Source of the DNA: Fratercula arctica
Lineage: Eukaryota > Chordata > Aves > Charadriiformes > Alcidae
Reading direction: 5' to 3'
NCBI GenBank assembly: GCA_947846985.1
Contig: CANTUZ010000008.1
Location: forward strand, 39,326,817-39,390,816
Length of the DNA: 64,000 bases
Positions within the stretch are counted from its first letter, which is position 1; every line of letters starts with the position of its first letter. The position numbers and the translations under genes are program-made. The notes under the pieces are model-generated. The model searched no databases, was not told where the DNA came from, and worked only from the letters and a program-made list of their open reading frames with translations. Of this stretch, positions 1 through 9,273 are shown one piece after another.

Positions 1-20
1 GGAAAATCATCTGGCTTTAC

Positions 21-185
21 CTGTCTCTCACTGATATTCTTGCATTCTTTACAAACAATCTGGTTGACAACAGTCCCATGGTACAATCGGTTGATAAGGT
101 CATGACCTGAAGTCCCCACAAGGGAAGTTTCCAAAGCACTGAATAGGATTCGATTTAATTCTTGCACATCATGCTGCCTCATTTC
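21..185 (-). CDS. USP40: USP40 coding exon (fourth visible; catalytic domain)
   Basis: This 55-codon exon is read on the minus strand between a CAG acceptor (188-186) and a GTAAAG donor just below position 21. It starts EMRQHDVQEL and continues the USP (C19 peptidase) fold of USP40, a ubiquitin-specific cysteine protease. It contains NRLYHGTVVNQIVCKECKN; the CxxC pair is typical of the zinc-binding knuckle in the USP fingers. It is in frame (phase 0) with the exon at 786-899. The remaining exons, including the catalytic His box, would lie to the left of the window, so the gene is partial here. Confidence 0.93.
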
Positions 186-785
186 CTGCATGATAAAAAA
201 AAAACAAACTTGAAGAAATAAAATAGTGCCATCTGCTTTGCTTATTGCTTAAAAATAGCATATATTAACTGTGACAAAGACAGATGCTTCAATGACTTAC
301 CCATACCCATTTATGGTAAATACCCATTTACTACCTTGAGTAGTAAATTACTACCTTAATTACAATTTGTAATTCTTAATTTAGTTATGCTTTCTTAGCA
401 GCTACGTAAACTATAACCCACACAAGACACTTTCACTTGGGTAGATTTAGACTAAATGCTGAGTTACACAGTTCAATTTAGGTATGGACCGAAGTACTTG
501 AAGGAGAAGAACCCTAATTACTGTTGGAAAAACATTCCTGTAAAAACAAAGGAAAAGCTACTGAAATCGTATCTAACGGAACAATTTTCTTCTGTTTCTC
601 ACTGCAAACAATTGGCATTTACTTCATGTGGGGTACACAACAATAGTTGACCCAGTTCAACGCTATCTCTGCAGCCTGCAGTATTTTAAGATATTTCTTA
701 AATGTCAAATTTCCAAAAAAAAAAAAAAATCTTCATTCAGGTAAAAGTTTTTCAATGATGGTGTGTCACTGATAGTGCTTTGTAC
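186..785 (-). other. USP40 intron
   Basis: AT-rich intronic sequence with short homopolymer runs. I see no gene or recognisable repeat in it. Confidence 0.7.
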
Positions 786-899
786 CTCATGACTGTTCCA
801 CCCAAAGCTCTCGGTAAGGTCTGTCGTAGATGCAGCCTGCTGGTCCAAGAGCAGAAGCTGAGCAAATAACCGTTGAAGTTGTAATGGAATTATTCGAAC
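786..899 (-). CDS. USP40: USP40 coding exon (third visible)
   Basis: A 38-codon exon bounded by a TAG acceptor (902-900) and a GTACAA donor (785-780). Its translation begins VRIIPLQLQRLFAQLLLLDQ and ends SFGWNSHE. This is the USP40 stretch after the Cys box that binds the ubiquitin tail. Both borders are phase 0, and the frame joins cleanly to the exons on either side. Nothing is broken. Confidence 0.93.
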
Positions 900-2010
900 C
901 TAGAAAGAAAAAACAAAATATACCCAGCAGATCAGAAAGTCTTCAAAGCAATCATTTAAATAAAAAGAAAAATAAAAGAAAAACCATTTCTTACAAAACT
1001 TGTCATAAACCACCACTCTAGGGCTTTCATAGGTTACTCAATTCACACCAAAACATCAGTCAGACTTGGTTCCCAAAAATCTATAGTGCCTCACCTTACT
1101 CAGCCAAACACAGTCATGGAACATACATTTTGTGATAAAGCAAAACTATACAGATAAAAATTAAGCCATCACCACAATGAAAAAGGACAACTTCCTCTGA
1201 TATTTTTCATAATACTAAACGCTAAGAACTCAGCTACAAGACATCATGACATACAGATTTAGCACGGGCTACTCCTTGCTCAGTAAAGGGTTTTGGTGGA
1301 GCGGTGGAACAAGATGGGAAGGAGAATGGTTAATGTCAACAAGCTTAATCGGTTACCTATATTTATCTTTGGCTTATCAAGAAAAAAAAATTTGCAAGTA
1401 CCCAGTTGTGTCACTTTAACTAAAGAATTAAATTCTGTAGTCAACTTTAGTAAGCACTTTTTAAACAAAGATTAAATTCCAATCCCATATCACCTTGTAC
1501 ATGGGAGGGCAGTTAAACCCTGGGACAGCATCAGTGCAGTTATCCAGGCTGCACGCATTTACTTCCCCCCCCCGCCCCGGTAACAAGTAAGTCGTAGCAC
1601 TGTAGCTTTAATTACAGGGTGAAAAAAAAAATCTCTTTTAAGAAAGGACTGTACAGACTTTGAGATTGTTCCTGCACCCCATGAAGACAAAATGACCTCT
1701 GCTATCAATTTCAACAGAAATAGGCTCAATATCTTAAAGATGTCCCTGCTCACTGCAGAAGGGTTGGACTAGATGACCTTTAAAGGTCCCTTCTAACCCA
1801 ACACATTCTATGATTCTATGATCTTACTTTTGAAGCAAAAGCTTATGGCGCTGAAAACTCTGGGCAAAATCAAGGATCAGCCAATCAAACTGCCTTTCAG
1901 CATCAAAGTTCGGCTTTCATTCATTCTCGAAAGAAGTTTCATGCAAATTGAAACAATATTCTTCCGAATCAACATTCAGCAGTAACTAATGACAAGAAAA
2001 TTTTAAATAC
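900..2010 (-). other. USP40 intron
   Basis: Intron between the exons at 786-899 and 2011-2078. It carries a short CR1 3' tail (1739-1822), listed separately. I see nothing else in it. Confidence 0.7.
1739..1822 (+). mobile_element. CR1 LINE 3' end fragment
   Basis: The segment has the avian CR1 3' terminus: GTTGGACTAGATGACCTTTA, then the AGGTCCCTTCTAACCCAACA block, ending in ATTCTATGATTCTATGAT. Only the last ~85 bp are present, which is typical of a 5'-truncated CR1 insertion. It is inserted in the plus orientation, antisense to USP40. Confidence 0.92.
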
Positions 2011-2078
2011 CTTTGCATCTGGTTTACTGCTATCATCCAGAGTCCCAAGTTCTTCAGGTCCTAGAGCAAACAGCGCCT
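2011..2078 (-). CDS. USP40: USP40 coding exon (second coding)
   Basis: A 68-nt exon between a CAG acceptor (2081-2079) and a GTATTT donor (2010-2005). Together with the last base of the preceding exon it encodes EALFALGPEELGTLDDSSKP and then DAK, 23 codons. This is the USP40 segment following the catalytic Cys box. The phase (1 in, 0 out) fits both neighbours exactly. Confidence 0.92.
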
Positions 2079-2649
2079 CTGTAAATGTAAAGAAAAACAC
2101 CTATTTAAAAAAAGAAAAAAGTCTCCTCTCTAAAGATTTATTGTATTTTAACAGTCAAGCATTTTGATGCTATTCCTTTTTGCAAATTAAGACATTAAGC
2201 AACATTTCTGAGCATCATTCATCCTTACAACTGGTTCAAGCTATAACAACAAAGCATACATAAGCATGAAAGTATTTAGATGGCAAAATATCTATTTTGG
2301 TTGGGTTTTTTTTTTTTTTTTTTTTTAGGAACTGTGGTGGTTGCATTATAAAAATGAATGATGCTTTATGGACAGCAGTAACCTCTCTTATGTACGCAAA
2401 CTGTAGACTGCCTACCTGTAAGAAAATTTAATGTTTAAAACACTTATATTTTGTGCAGAAGTGGCGATACTAATTCTACAGACCAATAGCTCTGAGTATT
2501 CTGTAATAACCTATTTGAAGTGAACTGAAAGAAACTGTTCCTGAAAACAAACGGTGTTTGTGGTGTTTCTTTAATATATAACCAGAAATGCACGTCACTG
2601 TAAAAAAATCAATTCCAACATTACTTTAAGAAGACTTTGAACACATTAC
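2079..2649 (-). other. USP40 intron
   Basis: Intron between the first two coding exons. It holds a poly-T run near 2307-2327 (plus strand) and no other recognisable feature. Confidence 0.65.
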
Positions 2650-2848
2650 CTCTAAATTCAGGTGTGAAAAGCAGAGTCTGCAGAAGGGAATTGAGGTAGC
2701 AGGTTCCACCCTGATTTTTGATACCACTTAGGTTGGTGAAATCCCTGGGAGCTGGAGGCTCAGAATCTCTGGGCTTTGCTTTCTTCCCTTTTCCACAATG
2801 ATCATTTGAAATAAAGGAAAAATCCTCTTCAAATAAGTCCCCAAACAT
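2650..2848 (-). CDS. USP40: USP40 first coding exon (start codon and catalytic Cys box)
   Basis: The ATG is at 2848-2846, and 66 codons plus one base follow before the GTAATG donor. The protein starts MFGDLFEEDF, as USP40 does, followed by a basic stretch (GKGKKAKP). The USP Cys box NQGGTCYLNSLLQTL follows; its Cys is residue 50 and is the expected nucleophile of the deubiquitinase. The exon body extends about 18 nt upstream of the ATG to an acceptor near 2866, so the mRNA must have at least one upstream non-coding exon, probably in the CpG island at 5.7 kb. The longer open frame upstream of this ATG is intronic. Within the window the four coding exons give 182 codons of the N-terminal catalytic region. 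Confidence 0.95.
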
Positions 2849-3619
2849 TGTGAAGGCAGAACAGCCCTTAAAAAAAATATGAAATAATCTATTTACTATA
2901 AAAAATGCAATTGACTCCATCAACCTATAATCTTCCAAGATGAACTTTTCAGCCCTGACTGCAGAATTTGTTTATAACTTTTTTCATCTTATTCTGTTCA
3001 TTCTAAAAGTGAATGTCTAATCCATACAAAAGCGTCCACTAATATAACAAAAAAAGGTGAATGAAAAGCATTTCTGTTAGCACAGGTCTGAAAAGAATTT
3101 TAACTAGAATCAAGTAAATCATGTTTGAAACTTGCATAAGCAAAACCACACAGAGCAAAATAAATAGGTCCTTCTAAACACCTATAATTAACTAGTGCCC
3201 AAGTTGCCCAGTTTCCTGCAAGAAAGGTATGTAAGGCTGCTGAAACTCATCAAAATCCCCACACTCTCTCTCAACAAATCCATGTGGACAAGTAACCTGC
3301 CTCTAGTATTGGCCAGTTCAGATGGGAAAAGTGTGTAATAGTCAAAAATACAGTGATATTTTACGAAAATATTATCTGTTCTTCCAGATGTTTGAGCCAG
3401 AAACTCAATGGCAACTAACTTAGGGAATTTTTTTCAGTCCATTTTGGAAGCCTTGCAACCTCTTAGCATGTACCAGGACTCCCAAAGCTAGCTCCCTTTT
3501 GTTTTGTACTTGTCACTCCATAATTTCATTTGGGATGTTGTAGCTCTTGCACTAGCAGTGAGTAATCAATGAGTTATGTTGAAGGAGTGAATAATCATTT
3601 CCCTATTAACCTTCATTCC

Positions 3620-4490
3620 ACATGCAATTTTGCATATCTTTATCAGGTTCCGCTTAGATTATCTCTTCCAGACAAAAGCTTCCACAAAGACATACTCATT
3701 CCTACAACTGAACTTGCCCCCTGTCTTGAATTATCCTTATCTACCTTCTCTGAACACCTTAGACTTCTCCTTTACCTGTTTCTGAGGTGAGGATCACATC
3801 TGCCTACACTGTTCAAGATGTGTGCTAACCACAGCTATCTATCTATAAATTTTACTTATATATATTACATATATAATTTGTGGTTTATATACAACTTCTG
3901 TATTTATAAATAATAACATTTGTTCTCTTTTTGTACAACTGCTGAGCACTAAACTGCCTTTTTTTTTTTTAAGAAATGTTTATTATTACCACAAGGTCTC
4001 ACTCCTGTATGTTCACTTCAATCCCAAGTATTATATACACACTTCACACAAGTATGTGCATATATACACAACAGTGAAGTTGTGATTGTCTCTGCCCCAC
4101 GCTGCATCTCTGCAGTCACCTACAGTTAATATTACCTGCTATTGTATCATTCAGCCATCCATGAGCATAAAGACTTCAAAGATTCATTGATAATAAACTA
4201 GTCATCTCAGCATTCACTTTTTGTTTCCTGACAGCTTATGATATGCTGAACATAGGCCCTAGCAAAGACAGAAAAAACCTCCCCCTTACTCCCCTCTGTG
4301 ACAGCTGATCTTCTGTTTCCCATCTTTTAGACAATTATTTCATCAAGCAACAACTTCCTTCTCCTGTGTCAGCTTAATTTCTTTAAGAGCCTTTCGTGGC
4401 AAACCATATTGAATGCCTTTTGAAAATCCAAATGTAGTTTACTGCTCCTCATTCAACCAACTGGTAGTTCTTCAGGCATCTCCTAGAATT
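3620..4490 (-). mobile_element. Ancient CR1/L3-like LINE remnants
   Basis: On the minus strand, 4386-4437 translates to a decayed reverse-transcriptase motif reading LHLDFQKAFNMVCHERL, close to the YLDFxKAFDxVxH block of CR1-clade polymerases. The 3640-3830 segment resembles another old CR1-type stretch I recognise from reptile and bird genomes (CTGAACA..., GTTCAAGATGTG). The pieces are interrupted and strongly diverged, so the limits are approximate. Confidence 0.6.
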
Positions 4491-5169
4491 CTTTTTATAA
4501 AACAGCATTACATTAAGCTCATTTTAGTCCTTCCCACGGCAGAGCAGTTTTGAGGCAAAAAGCTATGCTCAGAGCAGCTGGCTATGAAGCAGCGTGGCAG
4601 TGTTCACAGTGCTTCTTCAGCAATTCATATATAGATATCCCCTTACAAATCCCCACAAAATAAAATTATGTGGCTGGAGATTCTTCTTAATGAACATAGA
4701 AAGGAAAGAAATCGTTTTGATCTCTTTGCATTAGGTTTTTCTTCTCTGACTACACCTCTTATACCTTGATCACCTACAAAAAACCCCAAAGCCTATAAAG
4801 GTCCTACCTCCCATGCTTCAAGACATATTAGGCAGGTTTAGCGCTGTTTCTAAACTGCCTCTCAGCCTTCACTTATTTTTCAGTCAGACCTACTGCAGTT
4901 TGGTCTTTAACCATCCAAAGATCACAACTCTTCCAGGTTTCCTCATCCAAATGCACAACAGCTTGCTCCTAATAGGTTTGTTCACCATAGAAAGGCACAT
5001 ATCTAGGAGACAGCGATCATCTTACTGACAGTCTGCTGTACCCACCCACCACTCCAGAGAAGCACTTCAGCAGGACAGTGCCAAATCCTCCCTCGCTCCT
5101 TATTTCTGGATCCTCAAAGCACTGCTGCTAGCAGCTTTGTTCCCTTCAAAAAAAAATCACACAACAATA

Positions 5170-5290
5170 TAGATTAGAACAAATTTCTGGAAGATGTCTC
5201 TGGTCCAACGCCCTCACAAAGCAGTGACAACTTAGATCATATTGCTTATCAGGGCCTTGCCCTATCCAAGTTGGAATACCCCCATGAAAG
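5170..5290 (-). mobile_element. Degenerate CR1 fragment
   Basis: The plus strand shows a diverged, inverted CR1-like order: TCTGGTCCAACGCCCTCACA, then a run ending TCAGGGCCTTG and CCAAGTTGGAAT. It resembles the antisense of the CR1 3' region but has drifted a great deal, so the call is tentative. Confidence 0.45.
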
Positions 5291-5676
5291 GAAGTCACAA
5301 ACCCCGTAAAAGTCCGTGCCTCGTATTCCCTATCTCTGATGGGAACCTCCCACGTTGTAATTTGGGGATGGCACCTCTCATCCTACCCCAGTGCACCCCC
5401 TACAAAATCAGGCTCCACCTATACCCTGCCAACAGCAGCACGGTCTCCACCTCGCCTTCCCTTCTTCAGACTGATCTCACCCGGCTCTTCCTGCCTCTCT
5501 CCACCTCCCATGTGCTCCAGGCCCGGAGCCCCCACGAAGCTGGGCCCAGACGCGCTCTCACCAGTACCGAGGAGAGGACGAGGACCGGTACCCGACGTCC
5601 ACCGCCCGCACCCGGCCGTCCCGCAGCGCCGGAGCTGTCGGGGCACAGTCCCCCACCGCCTCCCAGCCCGACTCAC

Positions 5677-5765
5677 CGCTCAGAGCCAGCGCCTGGAACC
5701 GGACCGGCGCCTACCGCCATGGCCCCGCGGCCGCCGCCATGTTTGTTGTGGCGCCGCGCAAAGCA
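5677..5765 (-). other. USP40: Probable non-coding first exon of USP40
   Basis: On the minus strand a strong donor, GAGCG|GTGAGT, ends at 5677. It lies inside the CpG island, at the right place to splice to the acceptor near 2866 ahead of the USP40 start codon. The transcription start is not determinable; the upper limit is a guess from the GC-rich core. The stretch includes a short upstream ORF (5711-5740). Confidence 0.5.
5711..5740 (-). other. Nine-codon upstream ORF in the putative USP40 leader
   Basis: ATG at 5740-5738 opens MAAAAGPWR followed by TAG. A second ATG lies just downstream in another frame (CCATGG context). If transcription starts upstream of 5740, both would precede the real USP40 start and could lower its translation. 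Conditional on the leader call. Confidence 0.35.
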
Positions 5766-5958
5766 CGCTGGGACATGAAGGCCGCCGCGGCTTCAGGACT
5801 TAACGCACCGGGCCAAGCCCCCGGGAGAGAATAGCGGCGACCCCTCGCTCCGGACGCTCCCCGGCTCCACAGAGCAAGGGACGGAAAGGAGCCGCCAGGC
5901 ATGGGCACCGATGCGAACCGAAAACCGGCCGGCAACGTGCGGCGGGGGGGCGCGCACA

Positions 5959-5979
5959 GCCTGCTGGGAATCGTAGTGC
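5959..5979 (-). promoter_or_regulatory. ZNF143/THAP11 (SBS) motif, best copy
   Basis: Read on the minus strand, the site has ACTACGATTCCCAGCAGGC, which fits the known SBS consensus ACTACAATTCCCAGAATGC at most positions. It is the strongest of about five similar sites in this CpG island. Confidence 0.75.
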
Positions 5980-6003
5980 GGTGCGGCGGGGAGAAGCCGC
6001 ACT

Positions 6004-6020
6004 GCCTGCTGGGAGGGCGG
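6004..6020 (-). promoter_or_regulatory. Partial ZNF143-like motif
   Basis: The plus strand repeats GCCTGCTGGGAGGGCGG, sharing the CTGCTGGGA core of the site at 5959 but without the ACTACA half. It may be a weak or decayed SBS. Confidence 0.4.
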
Positions 6021-6032
6021 GTCTCCCCGCAA

Positions 6033-6052
6033 GGCCTTCTGGGGGCTGTAGT
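6033..6052 (-). promoter_or_regulatory. ZNF143/THAP11 (SBS) motif
   Basis: The minus strand reads AAACTACAGCCCCCAGAAGG, matching the ACTACA...CCCAGAA layout of the SBS consensus. Further related cores lie at 5763-5778 (GCACGCTGGGACATGA) and 6066-6084 (GCACGGTGGGAGTC). Confidence 0.65.
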
Positions 6053-6121
6053 TTTCCCGCCGGCCGCAGTGCACGGTGGGAGTCAGCCCGCGGGTGGCAC
6101 TTCCCCGCCGCGGAGGCGCGG

Positions 6122-6135
6122 GTTGCCATGGAGAC
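6122..6135. promoter_or_regulatory. RFX X-box
   Basis: GTTGCCATGGAGAC fits the imperfect-palindrome X-box layout RYYNYY-N2-RRNRRY exactly. X-boxes bind RFX factors and are frequent in promoters of cilium-related genes. The ATG inside it opens a 43-codon frame (6128-6259), discussed as a finding. Confidence 0.65.
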
Positions 6136-6260
6136 CCCGCGGCCTGCTCTGCCTCGGCAGCCTGAGGACCTGGCGGAGGCCCAGCTCCCTGGCCAGGGAG
6201 GACAGAAACACGTCTCCGCCATGACCTCTCAGGCCACCACTAGGGATAGGCCCTGCTGAA

Positions 6261-8294
6261 GCCTTTTGAAAAACATTGCCAGGGGTGAAGCTCGATGTAC
6301 CAGTCTGGTAGCACAGGGGCTTCTGCTGCAAGGATGGGCCCTCACAAAGGCTGGGGCTGCTTCTCCTCCTGCCCTTTCTGGTCTTGTTCCCTCCCTGAGA
6401 TTGTGTGGCCCCCTCAAATGCGGGCCAGGGCTTGTACTGCTGTTGGGATTTCAAATAAAGATGAGCCTGGCCAGTAATCAGAGAAGACTGGCTCCCTCTT
6501 TGAAACAAGGAAGCATTTGCAGCTGCCTTCCTAATGCTGCCACCAAGCCTAGAGCGGCCCAGCTGGCACCTTGCTTGGTGCCAGTGTTGACTCTCACTGT
6601 GGTCTGCTGTGATCACGCACATCGTGCCGGCGGGGCCACAGAGCCACAGGCAGCAATCGTGCTGGCACCACATCCCTCCTTCCCACTGCAGCCGTCCTGC
6701 ACAGCCCCTCTTCCCTTGCGGTTCTCCATTCCTCCCCCGGCATCCCCCAGCTATGCAGCTTCTTACCCAAATTACAAAGTTCTTACTGACCTCTTGCACT
6801 GGGGATCACGTGTGAGAGGTAAGCGACTCTTTATCTTGCACTCCCTCGAACCCAGCAAAGTTTAACTCATCAAGAAACCCCTGCGACACAACCAAGCCAA
6901 CTGAGGGAGTCGCTGGCAAACTTTCAAACACTCAGAAACACCTCTAAGGTACTGATTAACTTCACCTGACCTGCGCTTGCTTTTGCACCCTCTCCCTTCA
7001 TGTTGAGGTTGCTGCAAGGTTTGGATGTCAAATTTCTGGTGCTGCAGAAGGGAGGGGAGGGCAGGATGTTTCTGTAAGAGCTGCTTACCTCTCTTCACCA
7101 AATGGGGTGAATATAAAGCTGGAAATAATAACATTTTAGTTATTACTCACTTTTTTTTCCTTACTGTTTATATATAAGAGTTTTTGGGTTTTCCACTTTA
7201 CCTCAGAGCTTCTTCCCCTCCTCTGAAGCTCAAATACTTTGTTTTCTGACAATTTATCAAGTTCTGGAAAGAAAATTGCATTTTGCCACTTACTCAGTAT
7301 TTCTCTACATGAGGAAAAAGTTACAGACATTGGTAAAGTGGGAAAAAGAAATGAAAAGGCTGATAGAAAAACATGCAGAAAATGATATGTAATTAATTTC
7401 ATTGCATTGACGATGGTACAGAAGAGAGAGAAAAGAAGTTGTGTGCCTGAGGGACAGAGGCTGCATGACTCTAAATATCCTACATTTCATTATTTTTCCA
7501 TGTCACAGTGCTATTTAGGCATCGAATCTTTTTCAGCATGGATAACGTCAAAAGAAATGCTGTGAAGCTGGTGGCTCTTGCAAACCCACACTTGCACTGA
7601 AGCTGCTCGCAGCTAAGTTAGGTCCAATACCTGTGCTCACACCTGAGTCTCTACTGAACGGTTCAAGCCATGCAGGGAGTAATAGTCCTTAAACTACATT
7701 TATTACATGACTTACATGTCTGGCCTCTACTTGTACAGACAAGTAGTGAGGAGTTTTCTACAGCCTGCGGGCCATCCCATAGGCTGTGAGACAACTGCAT
7801 TACTGCTCCGAAGCAAGAACCTGGGCTTCAGCTTCACAGATCTCTGCCTCAGCTGCCAGGTCAGCCTCTCTGTGTCTCTTATTGGTGTCATTGTAGACCA
7901 TGGAGATTCCTGACAGCTCAGAAGAGTTGGTTCATCTGCCCTTTTCCCTTATCCTGAGAGTCTCCTGTTCTGTCCTCAGAGCAGTTATCTGAACATCCAT
8001 GTCTCCAACCACAATGAAATTTCTTGAGGGTATTTTCATTTGTTACTGTGATGGTGGAGTTGTTTGCACCAGACTTGCCTTCCCTGGCCCTGGCCAAGGG
8101 GTAAGACAGGACACATCAACAGCCAAGAGAGAAGTCCTATGAAATCTGACTAGCATGCTGAGGAATTCTCCATTGAACACTGAGGAACATCCAATGACTC
8201 AGCACAGGAAAGGGTCACCTCATTTGGCTTTAGAAGTAAAGATTAAAAAAAAACAAAACCAAACACAAAACCAAGTAACCCACAACCTAAAGCA
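6261..8294. other. Intergenic, USP40 promoter to UGT1A cluster
   Basis: The sequence falls back from CpG island to ordinary composition. A long plus-strand open frame (6266-6865) contains a consensus donor (AG|GTAAGC at 6818/6819) and a CACGTG E-box (6807-6812), but its translation matches nothing I know. No other gene or repeat is recognised. Confidence 0.5.
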
Positions 8295-8307
8295 GTGAAT
8301 CATTAAC
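8295..8307. promoter_or_regulatory. HNF1 site of the first UGT1A promoter
   Basis: GTGAATCATTAAC matches the HNF1 consensus GTTAATNATTAAC at all but one position. It sits about 120 bp upstream of the ATG at 8428. HNF1A control of UGT1A first-exon promoters is established in mammals, so function here is a reasonable inference. Confidence 0.7.
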
Positions 8308-8427
8308 TAGAAGATTGTGACAAAGCAGCACAACTCAATAGATAAATGCACTGGCTTCCTTCAGAAGCATCTTCAAGCTACTGAAGGAGAAAAACTCTTT
8401 CACAGGCTGTATTCTGACCACAGGAAC

Positions 8428-9273
8428 ATGCCTTTGCGGCTTTGCTGTGCTTGGATTTTCATCCTCCTCCTTCCTGGCCTCTCAGATGGAGGGAAACTCC
8501 TGGTGGTGCCCATGGTTGGAAGCCACTGGCTTAGCATGCGGCAAGTGGTTGAAAAGCTCACTGAGAAAGGACATGAAGTGGTGGTGCTTATGCCAGAAGT
8601 AAGCTGGAATATGAAGACGACAGAGGCATACACAGTGAAAAAATACCCAGTGTCTTACACGTTAGAAGATCTGGATAATGCCTTTCATAAGTACGTTGCC
8701 ACTCACCTGAAGGGCCTGCCTTTCCCGATGAACGTTCTAGTGCTGTACAACACCTCAGTGGACGTTTTCCGTATGTTCTTTGCTGAGTGCAAGGACCTCT
8801 TCAGCAGCAAGGAGACCCTGCAGTACTTGAATCAAAGCAACTTTGATGCTGTCCTAACAGACCCCATTTTTATTTGTGGAGCCACACTTGCTAATTATCT
8901 TTCTCTTCCATTTGTGTTCTTCATGAGAGGATTTCCTTGCAGCTTACACTATGAAGCACCGCAGTGCCCAAGCCCTCTGTCCTATGTCCCGAGACTATTT
9001 ACCTTCAACTCAGACCACATGACTTTTTTCCAGAGAGTGGAAAATGCACTGGTTGCCCTCCTGGAGCTTCAGTACTGTAACGGTTTCTATGAAGACGCTA
9101 TAAAATATTCCTCCGAAGTTCTTCAGAGAGATGTAACCCTGCTAGACCTCCTGAACTCTGCTTCCATTTGGCTTCTGAGATTTGACTTTGTGTTTGAGTA
9201 TGTCAGACCAGTGATGCCCAATATGGTCTTTATTGGAGGTATAAACTGTGCTCAGAAGAAACCGCTGTCTAAG
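8428..9273 (+). CDS. UGT1A: UGT1A alternative first exon 1 (most distal), intact
   Basis: This exon encodes 282 residues. They form a cleaved signal peptide (MPLRLCCAWIFILLLPGLSD) and the N-terminal, aglycone-binding domain of a microsomal UDP-glucuronosyltransferase. Family landmarks are GGKLLVVP, GSHWLSM with the catalytic His at 33, the catalytic-dyad Asp at 145 (LTDP), and PVMPNMVFIGGINC near the end. It finishes at AAG|GTATGC, phase 0, to splice to exon 2 at 34393; the product would be 527 aa. The ATG at 8428 was chosen over an upstream in-frame ATG because it directly precedes the signal peptide. One oddity is MVGSHW where the paralogs have a D or E before GSHW. Confidence 0.93.

Larger units (their letters stand above)
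2867..5674 (-). other. USP40 first intron
   Basis: A long intron between the probable non-coding exon in the CpG island and the ATG exon. It contains old LINE sequence (3620-4490) and a degenerate CR1-like piece (5170-5290). I see no coding exon in it. Confidence 0.6.
5490..6260. promoter_or_regulatory. CpG-island promoter region
   Basis: This stretch is markedly richer in G+C and CpG than the AT-rich sequence on either side. It includes GC-box-like runs and repeated CGG/GCC tracts. It lies at the 5' end of USP40 (minus strand) and faces the UGT1A cluster on the other side. Clustered ZNF143-type motifs and an X-box fall inside it. A role as the USP40 promoter is an inference from position; activity in the plus direction is unknown. 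Confidence 0.8.

Noticed and set aside
5242..5803. Long overlapping plus-strand frames (178 and 154 codons) at the CpG island
   Set aside because: Pro/Arg-rich translations typical of CpG islands; they overlap the minus-strand USP40 leader and show no domain.
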